Source: Protonemura montana
Taxonomy: Eukaryota; Arthropoda; Insecta; Plecoptera; Nemouridae
DNA length: 64,000 nucleotides
Direction: 5' to 3'
Assembly: GCA_947568835.1 (NCBI GenBank)
Contig: OX387605.1
Span: 11,412,418 to 11,476,417, forward strand
The notes under the pieces are model-generated. The model had not been told where the DNA came from, made no database searches, and worked only from the letters and a program-made list of their open reading frames with translations. Shown here one piece after another: positions 11,727 to 24,908 of this stretch. Both the position numbers and the translations under genes were made by a program. Position 1 is the stretch's first letter. Each line of letters opens with the position of its first letter.

Positions 11727-14700
11727 CGATATGGCCGGCAATAATTGGACCCACATCTACCTGCAGAGTAAACCGAAGCTAGAGAGCAACGAAGCGAAGA
11801 GAAAATGTACCAAGTGAAAAGTGCTGCTAGGAGAGAAATTCTACGCGATCGTGTGACGGGGAAAATTTGTGATTGAAGTTAAAACACATTTTCTATCTAC
11901 ATAATAATAACGATGCAGACGATGACGAAGAACGTGATGAAAGATACAGAGATGCGCATTTTCAATCGAGTTTATAAAATGTTTGACGGCACGCGGGGAA
12001 AAGGACAGCTAGTCGCTTCTAACATCTCTTTGAAAGGCGCTTAGAGGTTAAGGAGATTTCATACAGCCCTAGTGATAATGTTATATATTCGCGTGTGAAG
12101 AAAAGGGACTTGAAAATCTACTGAGATTCGAGTAAAATCGATGAGAAGTTCCAGTTGTATAGCGGTCGGATTGAAATCGTCACACCACCATGAGATTTTC
12201 AGCTATACACATTAACCACGACGTCCGCAAGGAACAATTTCTTATTATAAATTTAGCTTTTACCTACCTGTAATGATATGGCATTCAAATTATATAAAAT
12301 AATAATACTGTAAAGAAATTGCAAATTTCTAATCCCGAAATTTAAAATTGTTTAAATCGCTGCGATTATTTCCCCCCTGGTTGCCAACGCTTGTACCCTG
12401 CACCCACAATCCCAAGAAGCACGACGCTTAGCGCTGGTTTCGGGCATCGCGGTTGTTGGGGCGGAAACTTTGCACACTCCCTCGAGCGTAGCGTTCGGCG
12501 CCCCGCACGGGTCAGCCCTCATTGTGTGAATAATCGCCGTGGCGTTCGCCCCCAAATCCTCATGCTGCACAAGTGTTGCAATCTACCGACAATATCCGTT
12601 ACACACCGCTATATATACGGGAGGGCCGGTGATAACTTAACTAATTGTGCCAACTATGATTAATGACAGCCCCCCCAAATGAATGTGGTGTTTGTGTTTT
12701 AGGAACCCCAATTCGTTCTCCCCGAGGAGATTTTACAAAACTAGTCCGTGTGAATCGGATTTAACATTGTGTCGGCTCCTCAAAGTTGCTACAATCATGA
12801 GTCGAAATAGATGATCATTAAATCTATCATGTTGTTATATTAATTAATTTTCGCTCTGTAACAAAAGCTAACTGTGAAAGCAAAAAGTTAGATATGTGAA
12901 GATGTCCATTGCATTGACCGCACCAAAGTTTGTTTATTAGCCTTCCTATTTAACACTATTAGCCATGTTTGTTTATGTATCTATATAATGCACATATTCA
13001 TACAGCTTGTTGATAAATTGTTCATTTTAAGCTCGGAAAGAAGGATACATTTGCAGTCTCGTGTGTACATGCTCTACGCAATCATTTATTTTGTAGATAA
13101 GTTCCGTAAACAACGCGGTAGTTGCGATTTATTTCAAAGTTTATAAAGTAACAATGTATTGTCGATAATTAAATATGTGTTGGAATTTAATGTATCTATA
13201 GATGTTCTCGTATAAATAACCATGCCTCTTTCATGACATTATAAATGGATTGAGATAAACACCTACTGTTAGATAATAAAAAGTGATAACGAAAAAATAT
13301 AAATATTTGTGATTAACCAATGTAAAATTTCATTGCCTGATATTCCTGGGCTCTTATCGTATCCCTATTAAAAAATAGTTCCCTCCGGGATAGGATTTTC
13401 ATGTAAATTTTAAAGTTGATTAAAAAATTTGTAAATTTGCAACGTGCCTTTTTTTTTGCAATGATGCTATCTAGCATCACATTTGCAACTGATGAGAGTA
13501 GAAAATTGAATCCGCATCGAAATGAAAATCCGATACCATCTGGAAACCTCAGCATTTATTGAAATCGGCATCATCACGGTAAATGTTCCCGCATACCAGC
13601 AAGATACACACAATATACCAGGAGCATTACTTGGTCGAAATTACCAATTGAAATTCGTTGCCGACCGAACTGTTATTTTTGAGTTTCCGCAGCAAACTTG
13701 CAAATCTGAGCCGGAAAAGAAAGCGGAAAACGATCCGAGGTCGCCTGTCGAAATCCGAACTGGGAACAGTAGGAGCAATGTTTCATCATTTGACGATGAA
13801 TAATGCTCGACGTCAGGAGAGCAGGACCAGCAAATAATGCAGCTACTCTGAAATGTGGATCTTGCTGCTACCCTGGCCGAGCGAGCGTCTAGTCAGGGCG
13901 GCCCAACTAGTAGCACAGCCACATGTCTCCATATTCCTTCCATTCACATTTTCCTTTATGATCCTCTGTCATGCGAAAATAAGAAAATGTCGGGGTAACT
14001 CTAAACGGCACTTTGTTTATAAATGAAACGGTGCATGACATTATGAAACCCATTCCTGCTTGTCTACGCACAGCTGAGAAACTTAGCATTTTCTTGTAAT
14101 TTAGACGTCGCACGCAAGTTTTTAATATCCTGATCAGATTGCATTAGAATCCAGAACTGGGCTAGAAACTTTGTGCTCGACTATCTGAATACCTGATGCA
14201 GATTATACGGCTCTGATTTCCTATTGCTAGTCCACGGGTACGCTGAGCAGTGTTGGCATTCTGTTTCAGCCTACTCCGCCCTACAGTCGCGAGGCATGCC
14301 CCTCGTCTCGCTCGTACAGGGCGAAACCGCCCTCCTTAGCCAGCCACTTACTCCACTACAAGAACTTTTCATTGGAAAGTTACACGTTATTTTGAGAATT
14401 TTATTTCTAATCTACGCAGCCCACTATTCAAAGTTTTACCAAGTTTGACATGCCGAATGATTCTGCTCGAACGCAGCAGACATTTTCGTAAACTTTCGTG
14501 TAATCACGACACGGCCAATGTTTATTGAAATGAGGATGAATTATTTTATAATAATTGTCGCGACCTCGGTTTCCAACTTTGGCGTCGCCCCTCTTTTTTT
14601 TTTATCGGGAATTCGAAATGTGTGAATAAATGAGGTACGATGGGCCCCTTTTAGCTCTGCATGCGTGATTCAAACTTGTGGTAGCAGCATTTCTACTTGA

Positions 14701-17212
14701 TGGACCCTCGCCGGATCGGCGAATCGGAAAGAAAAGCAACGAGGGAAACTTTCGTCACTTATTCTTAGAAAGAGCCCGCGTCGCCATGAATCAAATTCGC
14801 AGCTTTTGGCTCATGCGGGGTCCCGCCCCGGCTGCACCCCCCGTGGGCCGAATTTCATTATGCAACGCGGTAAAATGTGAATATGGTAAGTAGATCAAAA
14901 GTGCTGCAAGCACATATAGGTGAATTGCTTAACGACACACACGAAGAGATTTTTTCATATCAAATCGAATCAGTCAGTACCAATGGTAAATTTTCCGCGT
15001 AGTTATGCACTTTCAGGAGCTGATGAAATATCGAACGTTTATTCCTTAATTTGATATGAAAACTGAATAATGTTTTTGTAGCGTTTCAGTCAATGCAGAA
15101 TAGCAGTAAAACTGTGATTGCTGGTTGAAATATTAGCTAATAGACGAGAAGTAATTAAGTATGGGATAGTTAGGTCAAGTTTGCAATGAACTTACTTATT
15201 GCAACCCCATTAGGACACGCGATCCACTTCTAGCAACCTACAGTTTTTTTTTTGCATTTTATTGTCTTGGTTAATTTCCGGTAAAGTCCTCAAAAAGGAA
15301 ATGAATAAAGCAGCCCAAGTTTCGGGGTCGGCTCCAACACATCGCGTAAAATACTTGAAAAGTTTGCCTGAAATCTGATCATCTTTTTTACTACATCGTT
15401 TAGATAAGCTTGAATAGTCAGTGGAGACGTAAAAAAGAAAGAGCTTTTGCTCTTAGTGAGACAGTTTACAGAAGATTGGATAGTAATATCCGTAGCTTTA
15501 GATTACGTCACTTTACCATCCTTTTAGCAAAACGCTCTTTCTGTTTTCTCCATCTCTAGAAAATAAACCGGCATTTTGGTTTGCTCTGATAAGCGCGTGG
15601 CTAGGACATATTTACGCTGCAATTAAAACAGAAAAGATCCTCTCGACGGAGCAATTCAAGACTAAAAGATTCTTTTGTAGTCCAGTGTTAGAAATTTGGA
15701 GATATTCGGAGTGAAGCTGGCTTATTCGTACACAATTATAATTTTAAGCTTACCACGAGGTCGTCCAACTTTGGAAAGCACGCTACGTGCTGCCACGGTG
15801 AGTGTGAAAGAAAGTAACAGGCTTCCTCAGTTTGATACATGTGGTGATTTGTGATGCTAAAAAGAAAAAGTTTTAAGATAGAAAAATAAACACAAAGCTT
15901 ATTTCTCACTTAAAATACTACATAAAAGCGAGTACAGCTTTCTTTTATTCCTCATATAAAAATCCAAATTGCACCATATTTTACCTTACCCATCCTTTTT
16001 CCTAAATACTTCTGCTTCTGCTCGCATGAATAACAATTAGTTAATTGTTAAAAGTAAGTGTCCTCAACTACTAATTGATAAGTCCTCCATTTTGAAACGT
16101 TATGCGAAGTAGTTGTCACGTGACTGAGAATGCCTCGCTGCAACGTCGCTCTGTTAGGGAGGCATAGGGTAGCGGAGAGGAGACAAAGGCGCAAAAGTCA
16201 AACAGAAGATAACAAGGGTAATAACATGCTAATTAGATCTTTGTTCTCATCTCATTTCACGACTGTATTTCGCGTAGCTCAAAGAAATTGTGCGACTTCA
16301 CTTTGTTCTAGTTGTGCGTATGAAATGAGTCAGGCGAGAGCACCGCTAGCTTCCTAGGGCACGGTTTCACTAACGGCTACGTAATCGTTTTGATATTTAT
16401 TGATATCATCTTCTAGATGAAAATATGGAAATATGAAAAATGTACAGGAAACAATTAAAATGGAAATACCTTGTAAAATGTTTAGTTTGATCAGTTTGGC
16501 ATTCATTTTTGCAAAATGGTGTTTAGAGCATTGGATATGCAAGTGGTATTAATTTGGGATGGAAATGATTAAGATTTTTCTAACTTACTCAAAGTCATTA
16601 GTACGAAAATTTGTTAAAAAACTGCATTCCCAAATAGCTGTTGTATAAAACGAAAAATCAAGTAACATTACTCTTCTCCGTAGGTGGGCTATTTAATTTT
16701 TTCTCCGTGCGCAAAGTTATCAAGAAAAGTCCAGAAATGATTTAAAATAAATTCAACTCTTTCAGCGACGATGGTTCAGCGAAATTATGCTCAGCTAGGA
16801 AAGAGTGCGCAACTTGGATTGGACTTGATGCAATTATAATAATAAGCTTCTGGTTTCTCCGTCCTGTCTTTCCATAATGAATAAATTATAACTTTTCTAT
16901 TTCGAATGAGAAAATTCCGAGCATGGGAGGCAGGTAAAAGGCGTTCTTGAAGATCCGAGTGCATGCTACTATTTAATTATAAAACTTTGTAATTTCACTG
17001 TGTACCTTCTGAAGACTGTTGTACTCGACCATTAACGAGGCGAGGGTGGCTTGCTCAAGTGTTGTGTTAGAGGAAACAATCATTGTTCCTGGCGAGAGAT
17101 TACCTGCGTTTTGGCAAATGAAACGAACGAATTGTCGGACTTACCCGAATTTCTGGGAAACACTTCGATCGCATGGTCATTGACGAGTTTATATAATGTG
17201 CTTATAACATGT

Positions 17213-17281
17213 GTCCAAGTAGCTCAGTGGGCTACCTATACCCGCGATTGGTGAAGACCAGGTTCGAGTCCCCGTTTGAGC
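17213..17281 (+). repeat. tRNA-like pol III unit (tRNA pseudogene or SINE head)
   Basis: An A box (TAGCTCAGTGGG, 17220-17231) and a B box (GGTTCGAGTCC, 17261-17271) both match the internal pol III promoter consensus. The first seven bases (GTCCAAG) pair with the last seven (TTTGAGC) with one mismatch and two wobbles, as an acceptor stem would. The D arm and the T stem (CCAGG with CCCCG) do not fold properly, so this is not a working tRNA. An AT-rich tail follows. The likely origin is a tRNA-derived SINE head or a decayed tRNA gene. Confidence 0.6.
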
Positions 17282-20200
17282 ATCAATTTTTGAGAAGGTA
17301 GTAGTGTTCATAATAATAATACATATATCTATATTTATACCATATTTGACCACTACTGCATATCAAACGCAACTTACGGAAAGATAACAAAATACCCACG
17401 AATTCATCTTTCTCTCTTTGTTTAGCATAACATCTCCGAAAATAAGACAAATGGTTCAACAAAAAAAGAAACCAAATAAGATGAAGGGCCAACCTCTCCC
17501 ATGTAAATCATCATATTGATCTCGAGCATGAACCCTTCGAATAAAGTTATATCGTACAAAGGACATGGTGGGCCAAGATGTTCAGACCGCTCTGACCGCT
17601 GAACATACCTACCACAAGAAAATACGACGGTCAGCACTTTGCTTGCTAACCTCACTTCCTTGATTTCAGCCAAAACGGAAACTTTATACGGAAAAGTTTC
17701 TTTTATCTGCTTTTATTAGGCATTTCTTCTGATTTCTTATGAGTTTTTTCCATTCGTAAAGTAGACAAGCCATAAACGATAGCCGAAAAGATGGAAAAGA
17801 TATAGAAGCTGATGGAAAGATGATAGCTCGCATTTCCTTGCCAGGATTTCCTCTTTGACACCATTTTATTTCCACCCGAAGCCAACTATTTCACACAATA
17901 TGCTTTGAGTTGGTGCGATCAATATTTATTATATTTGGCTCCAATCAAATTTCTCAAAATGAAATGAAAACGTCCGCGAGAAAACTTCGAAACACCCTTA
18001 TTCGACTTTCCCATTGCAGGGAATTCATTCAAGACGAAACCAATTTGTCTCGTTACACCGCAGGTTAGAATCAAACTCTTTGGCATCGGTATGTCTATGA
18101 CTGGAAAAACCTGGAAAAACTCGTTAAATTCTTATAAAAACACCAAACCATAAAATCTTTCATCCTTCTTATTTCCTGAAAGCCACGCGTGCCACACGTT
18201 CTATACCTTCATTGCTCCAGCATATACCTGTTTAGCATGTTTTTTATACTCCTTCACTGCATAAAATATCACGGTTAGATCTTCAAATATAATTAATATA
18301 ACGAAGAGAGAATTGCAAACGTTTGGGTCGTGCCCAGGTCATTGTTTTACGACAGGTTTGTTGAATATTCACAGCGCCATCGGTGTGTGGCAGACTGCAC
18401 AGCATTGTCCTGACTCGTGACTCCTGGCTGCATAGCCACGCCAGGACAGACCAGGACGACCGGCAATCAACAACATCGCGGTACTATTGTCTGCACTCCA
18501 GATTAGCATGCCAGCCTGGAGCTATTCTGGGGTGGACCGGCCACTGGAACGGACTAGAGGTATGGAGACCGTGGCCGGCGCTGTGTGCCGTAAGATACGA
18601 CTGAGAGGGATGGAGATATTATATGAGGTTTGGAAGGGAAATTCTTTATTCGTTTTTCTTTGTGAAGCCACAGGCGTGGGTGTTTGGTGCGTGTTTTTGA
18701 TTGCGGGGCTTATGTTTGAATGTGTACATTTTGTTAAGGCTTGGTTTCCACAGGGTGCATTTAAAAAGAGCAACCTAATCGAAATTATAAAATGTGTAGC
18801 ATTGACTAGAGAATAATATTAATAATGCGTGAACATTTCCCGGGAAAAGATGGAATATAAAGTAGAGCGAGATTTTATGGAATGGGAAAGAATAATAAAA
18901 ATGGTGATGAGTCTGTGGAGAATAAATTACAACCCACAAGTGGCATTATATACTCATATTATTCTCCTTTCCGACTTTCTCACTGTTGATAGTTCTCTGA
19001 AATACATAATATAATTTTCACAATTGTAGCGAGCGTAATAGCTGCGAGTGCAGTCACAATTCTATCGCGCCACTCGCTGCCGCGGAAATCCGACGGGTTT
19101 AATGACGCTTTATCTGAACTCTCGTCGCTACAAACTTAAAAACTTGCTTTCATCTGCGAATGGCATATGAAAATTATTTGCTTATATTCACACTAACGAA
19201 AAGAGGACGTTGTGGGAGTCGTGGAACGGACCATATATGGTTTCATGCTTTTTTAATTGTTTTACCATTATATATTTTCTATTTTGGGCGTGAAATTTCT
19301 GTGCTTTGTAGCTACGATGATCATTAGCTGTCTTTAAGCATATACCTCGAAATAATATGTCAGACTTCTTTACAAAAATTTTAGACAACGCCATCTGCTT
19401 GGGAAACTGAAACTTGTAACAAGTCTGCAAAGTTTCTTTAACAAAACAAATTTTCTGGACATAGACGGCAAGATACGACGGCAAAAAAAAAATGAACGAC
19501 GTAGAAATAACCAAGAGGGGAATAACTGCGCGAAATCTGCTAGCCTCCGAAATGGCAGTCATTGAAAATATAATAGAGGAAACAACGAGTTGAAGATTAG
19601 GTATGGAATTAGTGAATATGTAGCTATCTAAAAGAAATTATACCTTTAAATGCGTGCACACTCGAATGAGAAATGGTAGAGACTATCCATTTCGGTAGCA
19701 TTGATTTCGCCTAAAATATATTATTGCAAGGTTAGATTCAAAGCCAATATAACATTTTTGCACGTTCGTGTGACAATTTTTATCGCCAGTACACGATTTT
19801 TCTAAATCAAGATAGCATGCTCCATTTTTTCAAGAAAAGCCATTTTCTCACTTTAGCAGCGAACGATATGAGAAAACCGATGCAATGATATTATTAATAA
19901 TTGTTCTTTTTATCACATAAAAATTCAAATGCATATTCATAGATTCTCACATTGGCTTATTAAACTAATCTAAAACTAGAATATTATGCAAACATAAAAA
20001 CGTTGTTGTAGTCGCGCTAATCGCATGCAGTTTTCTCTCCCCCTTAAAGAATGTTCGCCAACCGTAATTATCCCTCGAATCCATACTCTCTAAGCACCAC
20101 AGTTCTTTCTCGATATAGCTTGATGATCAATCTCACACTAAACTTAAAGTTAACGGCTGCTTTGTACTCGGGCACGGCTTTCTTTCGTCGCGCAGGTGAA

Positions 20201-21330
20201 ACAAAAATAGCAGCAAGAAAACTGGCCCATACGATCTTCTACATCTTAAGCCTACCTGTTACAAATAAAAACTTCAAACGTCAAAACTGTTTCTATTTCA
20301 TTTTTTGTTTTCATAAAGATAGAAGCTTTTGTATCAGCGCTAGGTTCACAAAAAAAGTAATGAACGATTTTCCTCCCGATGCTTGTAATCAAGTCCATAC
20401 ACTATTTTTACATAACTGATAATGCATAAAGCCAAACAGAGTCTCGAGTTTTTCTCGCGTCAAATCATTTTCTAATGCGCTTTCCTCGTTCCAGGAGGGG
20501 ACGTTGGAGGAAATGAATTAGGATGTGACCTAAAAATGTTCCAGCCGAGCACCGAGAAGTCGTCCGATGTGTTCGAAACTTGGCCCATGCAACTTGCGAG
20601 TCGCATATCCCATCGTCATTGTTCAACTTTGACGAACATTTGGAATCAATTGAAAACTTTTCCTCTCGAAAAATTGCTAGACGAAACAGCTGTCTGACAT
20701 GTTTGGTGGAACTTTGCAAAGCTAACATTGTCTTGTCGGAAAAAAACACACACAATATTGAGGAAATTTGGTGAAATCCTATAATCGTGCCGAAAAAAGA
20801 GTGAGGAGTGGAGCTACGTTTCAGGGGCTGTTGTCACTCAATATCTCGTCACGCTTCTTTATATGAGTTATCAAATTTTTATATAAAAGTTTCTCATGAG
20901 CGCATTTTGGAGGATACGCCAACAACTTCTCATTATTTGGGCCATCAGCACGTCATACGTGTCACATCATGAGACAATGGCGTCTATTGTAAGTGCAATT
21001 CATAAAGAATAATATAATGTTACTTAATATAAAATAAGCTTACGCTATTCAGTACTCAATCATGACGGTTGCTCATTAGCTAATTATTCTTCCGCTATCT
21101 TGACAGAAAATAAATACATTTTAAGAACTTTGAGACGACTAAAAAAAAAGCATGCACAACAAGATAGCTTCTTTAAAAATAGTCGACAAAATGTTCCTTA
21201 TGCTAACAGAAAAAAATGCTGCACTACTAGAGTATATGAACAGAAAAGTTCCAACTTCAGTCTTGTTAATTAATTTTATACTAATTACCATCCTATCTAA
21301 TTCTCATTCAAGTTCTTCTTGGTCCTCCCC

Positions 21331-21370
21331 ACGCCGTCCGATCCCGTCCCATCCCGTCCCGTCTTCCCGT
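21331..21370. repeat. Short TCCCG-type pentanucleotide repeat
   Basis: A run of CCCGTCCCATCCCGTCCCGT and flanking near-copies forms a small imperfect pentamer array. It breaks into several overlapping open frames on both strands, which explains the cluster of unrelated short frames here. Confidence 0.6.
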
Positions 21371-22579
21371 TTACTTTTATTGCTTTCTGGAGTGTGTTCC
21401 TTAACAACTGGGGACGTAGCATCAAACCACCAGCTAAACAACCTACCAATATCCACAAGCAGCGCACGGGATTGTCTCCAATCCACAACATCAGGACCTG
21501 TTTTAAGTACATCATTGAGAAATCGATTGAATAGTTTACAGAAATGCCACGGACTAGGAGCAGGATATTAAAACTATTTTAAGAAAACTCTCCAATTTGC
21601 ATTACATTCAGCGGAAACTTTCACACGTATAGGTTGGGTATTTCTGACTCGGATAGAAAAGTGCATTTATTTTTTGATCGTTTCAGGGAATCTCCAGCCC
21701 GAAACACTCTACAGAAGTTTCCCGGAAAAGTCTTCCGCACTTGCAGCTGGCAATTCAACGAAACGGTATGTATTTCGACGATCGTAGTCTCAAGCGTCGA
21801 CGTCGGCGTCGCTTTTGTGTAAAGGCGAGGGAAACTGGGAGAGGCCAACACACAAAGATAATTGGTGGAAATTTCGGTTTAATTAGAGTTACAGTTGAGC
21901 TCCACGAGGATGTTGAAATTGAAAGAAGAAGGGTTTAACTCGGCGAACGTGTACCTAATAGCGTCACCCTTGCCCCACAAGTACCCTTTATTGCAAGTAT
22001 GTATATCTCTTGTTACCTATCACGTGCTACTGACTCGCGACTAACTCACCTCTAGCAGTTTAGTTTCGAACTGACGATCGTTTCAGCTGTAATCCAGGCA
22101 TCAATCGAATCAGGGCTCGTTAAGTTTCTCATTCGACAATTGACAGGAATAGGTTTAGGCATTTAATGTCATTTACAAGATCGCTGTTTACGACCGGTTT
22201 GGGAGGCTGTGCCATGAATTATTTCGAAAACAGACTTACGTTGGCGGGTGGTAGCGGCACGCACGATAAGCACTTGAATTCGCTAGATTTCCTCCAGAGA
22301 AATTAAGTTTCTTGTCGGACCATTGATCAAACGTTCAATAATTTAATACTCAACGTCATGTTCATTTAAGTGACCGATACGAATTGAATTGTACAACACA
22401 GTAATATACATCAGAGAAAAACACGATAGCGTCTCAGTGGACAGTGCATGAGAAGTAAAACTGATTTCTTATAAAATGATTGACAGCTTTATATAGGTAA
22501 TTTATATTTAGTATATTTTGTTGTTTAAGTTATGTAATCTCAGTACCAAAAGATTGATACAGGATGCACATTGAGATAA

Positions 22580-22780
22580 ATTTGAGCCAAAACTATCAAC
22601 TGTGCACCAGTAATTCCTGCTGTGTGGGTGTGTCTGTATTTATTTTAAACTTTTTTAATGTTGTTGAATTTAAGTTTTGTATCCGCGAAGAGTTTCGCAT
22701 GGATTTAATCAGCCAAAATAATCAACATTTCTGTACCACATGGGTGTGTATGTACATTTATTGTCGGAGTTCTAAATACA
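22580..22780. repeat. Diverged direct repeat
   Basis: Two stretches beginning near 22585 and 22711 share GAGCCAAAACTATCAAC / CAGCCAAAATAATCAAC, then a GTGTGGGTGTGTCTGTATTTATT-like block. The period is about 128 bases and many positions differ. It may be an old local duplication. Confidence 0.35.
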
Positions 22781-23024
22781 AAATGAGATAATATTCTGTG
22801 CGTACTTTGTTGTTTGAACCAAAAACCATCACTACCGGTAATATAACAAGCTCATCCTCCAACGTGAAAATAAATCACGTCGTCACTCAACTCCTTGAAT
22901 CTTTGGTCGCCAATAAAGTGTGGTTTTACATTGCGTGTGGCGATCCCCTTTCTTTGCCATTCTTCACAAGGAGTGTGCCATGAATTCCTTATTTTAGCGA
23001 CCAGTCTGTTATATTACGATATTT

Positions 23025-23053
23025 GTATCGGAACAGAACAGCTGTTCCGATAC
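23025..23053. repeat. Perfect hairpin, 12-bp arms
   Basis: The arms GTATCGGAACAG (23025-23036) and CTGTTCCGATAC (23042-23053) are exact reverse complements around the five-base loop AACAG. The RNA or single strand would form a strong stem-loop. The length is too short for a microRNA precursor. It could be a protein-binding dyad or a remnant of a transposon end. Confidence 0.8.
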
Positions 23054-24884
23054 GACGGTGCCGTGTGTATCTCGAGCATGTCGAACGAGGAAGTAAGTTT
23101 TGATTAGCATACGAATTACTTCAAGAACGCGATACTATTGATGGCATGAGAAATATGTGTGCCGATCGGATGTGACGTAAGACATGCCATTCCATCTTTC
23201 TTTTCTAATTTTTCAAGTTACTTTCATGTATTCCGATATCAATCAAATACTGTTTGGAAAATTACATTTTTTACTTGGAAAATAGATTAAATTGACAGTC
23301 TTTTGACAACGTTACAATGTATTATTTAAATATATCTGTACTTTATAGGGTAAGAAAAGAAATGGGTGTGTCCCCAAATATTTTTTTCACATTACATTTT
23401 TTAATATTGTGTGTAACATTTTTACAAACTTGCATTATTGAGTGTAGAGGTTAGGTTGCAACACGTGGTAACGGTAAGTAGGTATCACCCGATGGCGCTT
23501 GCAGGCGTCCTTTTTAACAAACCTCTAAAATTAAATAATTACGCCTCAAAATATCGACAACTGTATATCAATCATAGCGGTTAGCATTAATAAAGATACA
23601 TTGAGCATACACCAGTCACAAATGCGAGTAATCGGCGAGAAATAATTATATTACATTTCTTTACACTCGAAACGACGGTGTCTTCACCTAGAAACATAAT
23701 ACATTTTTGTCGGTAAACTAGTCATTTGGCGGTCATTTTTGCGAAGACAGTTAAACATTAGCGCTCTGATAAACAATAGCATCTTTTTAAATTTAAATGA
23801 AAGATATAAAAAATAATTTGTTCGTAGTTCCTATTTTCATTACAGACTAGATGTACTAAAGAATATTTTGTATTGATTGTAAAATATAATATAACACCAT
23901 ACAAATGATACTTTTATTATGTCCTGCTGAGTAATAAAATAAATAGGTTTGTATACAAATTCCTTTTCATTCTTATTCCAAGTGAGTTGATATTTAATGA
24001 AGGGCGTCGGTTGGCTGGGTGTACCAAGTCGAATGCTATCGAGAGCGCCGGCTTCGTTATGCTAATACGACAACCCTCCCTTCTCCCTTCTTCCTTTTTA
24101 AATGTAAATTGCATTACTGGATTCTCTTTGCGACCTTTCAGAGTATAATGCTGGCATCACGCAACCTCGTATTGTGGCGCGGCCTCGCAGAGAAAACATT
24201 ATACAAACAGACGGATTCTTCGTATATTGGATTGTCTTATTTGAATGTTGAGAATTTCAATTCAAGAAATATTTGATCCATTAGCATTATTCTTATAAGA
24301 ACAATATAGATATATACAAAGTTTACCGCTGCTATGTCAGTGTGTATAGGAAATGCAAAATATATATCGAACGTATTGAATTAGAAGTGGATCGAAATTC
24401 TAAACTTTTCTGATAGCTGAAAAATAACATTTAGCATATCGCAAGGAATACGTCAAAAAAAACGTACGACTTGAGATAAATCTCCTCCAAGTTATTTCTT
24501 TTCTTCTCATTTCAGACGGCAATTATAAGCGGTCAACCATTTCAATACAGTTTTTTTGTCCTAGCTGTCTGCTGATTTTTATCAATATCGTCCATTTCAT
24601 GATTTATTTTATTCGATATTTCTAGTTTTCCCTCTCATTGGGCACAGAGTTACTCGAGCACGGTCTAAACGCTTCATTTGCGTTCTTCCCAATTTGCGTT
24701 CGAGCTCCAGTAAGTCGAATATCTTGACAAAGCAAAGAAGCCATATCGTAGGAAATGTCAATATCGCACGTATATTCTGTCTTGGTGATCTTTCAGCTAG
24801 GCAGTGAAAATACTTGCACGAGAAGAAGTACCAAGTGCAAGCCCCAGTGCCAGCCGCCTATGGGATTACATACGCTGAATATAT

Positions 24885-24908
24885 TGCTCTGCGGGCTGCG
24901 TTCAGGGG
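24885..24908 (+). repeat. Dispersed motif, copy 1
   Basis: It contains GCTCTGCGGGCTGCGTTCAG followed by GGGC, identical over the first 20 bases to copies at 32229 and 32671. It is strikingly GC-rich in an AT-rich background. Unlike the other two copies it is not preceded by GGAGGTGCC at 10 bases. The repeat family is unknown. Confidence 0.75.

Noticed and set aside
11573-11782. 69-codon frame across the Beat terminal exon
   Set aside because: It is in a different frame from the one that continues the Ig exon. The phase-correct frame gives the hydrophobic tail.
17213-17281. A functional tRNA gene
   Set aside because: The A and B boxes fit, but the T stem and D arm do not pair, so it is kept only as a tRNA-like repeat.
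21152-21571. 139-codon frame with several overlapping frames
   Set aside because: Part of it is made of a Ser/Pro-rich pentanucleotide repeat read in several frames, and there is no recognisable protein.
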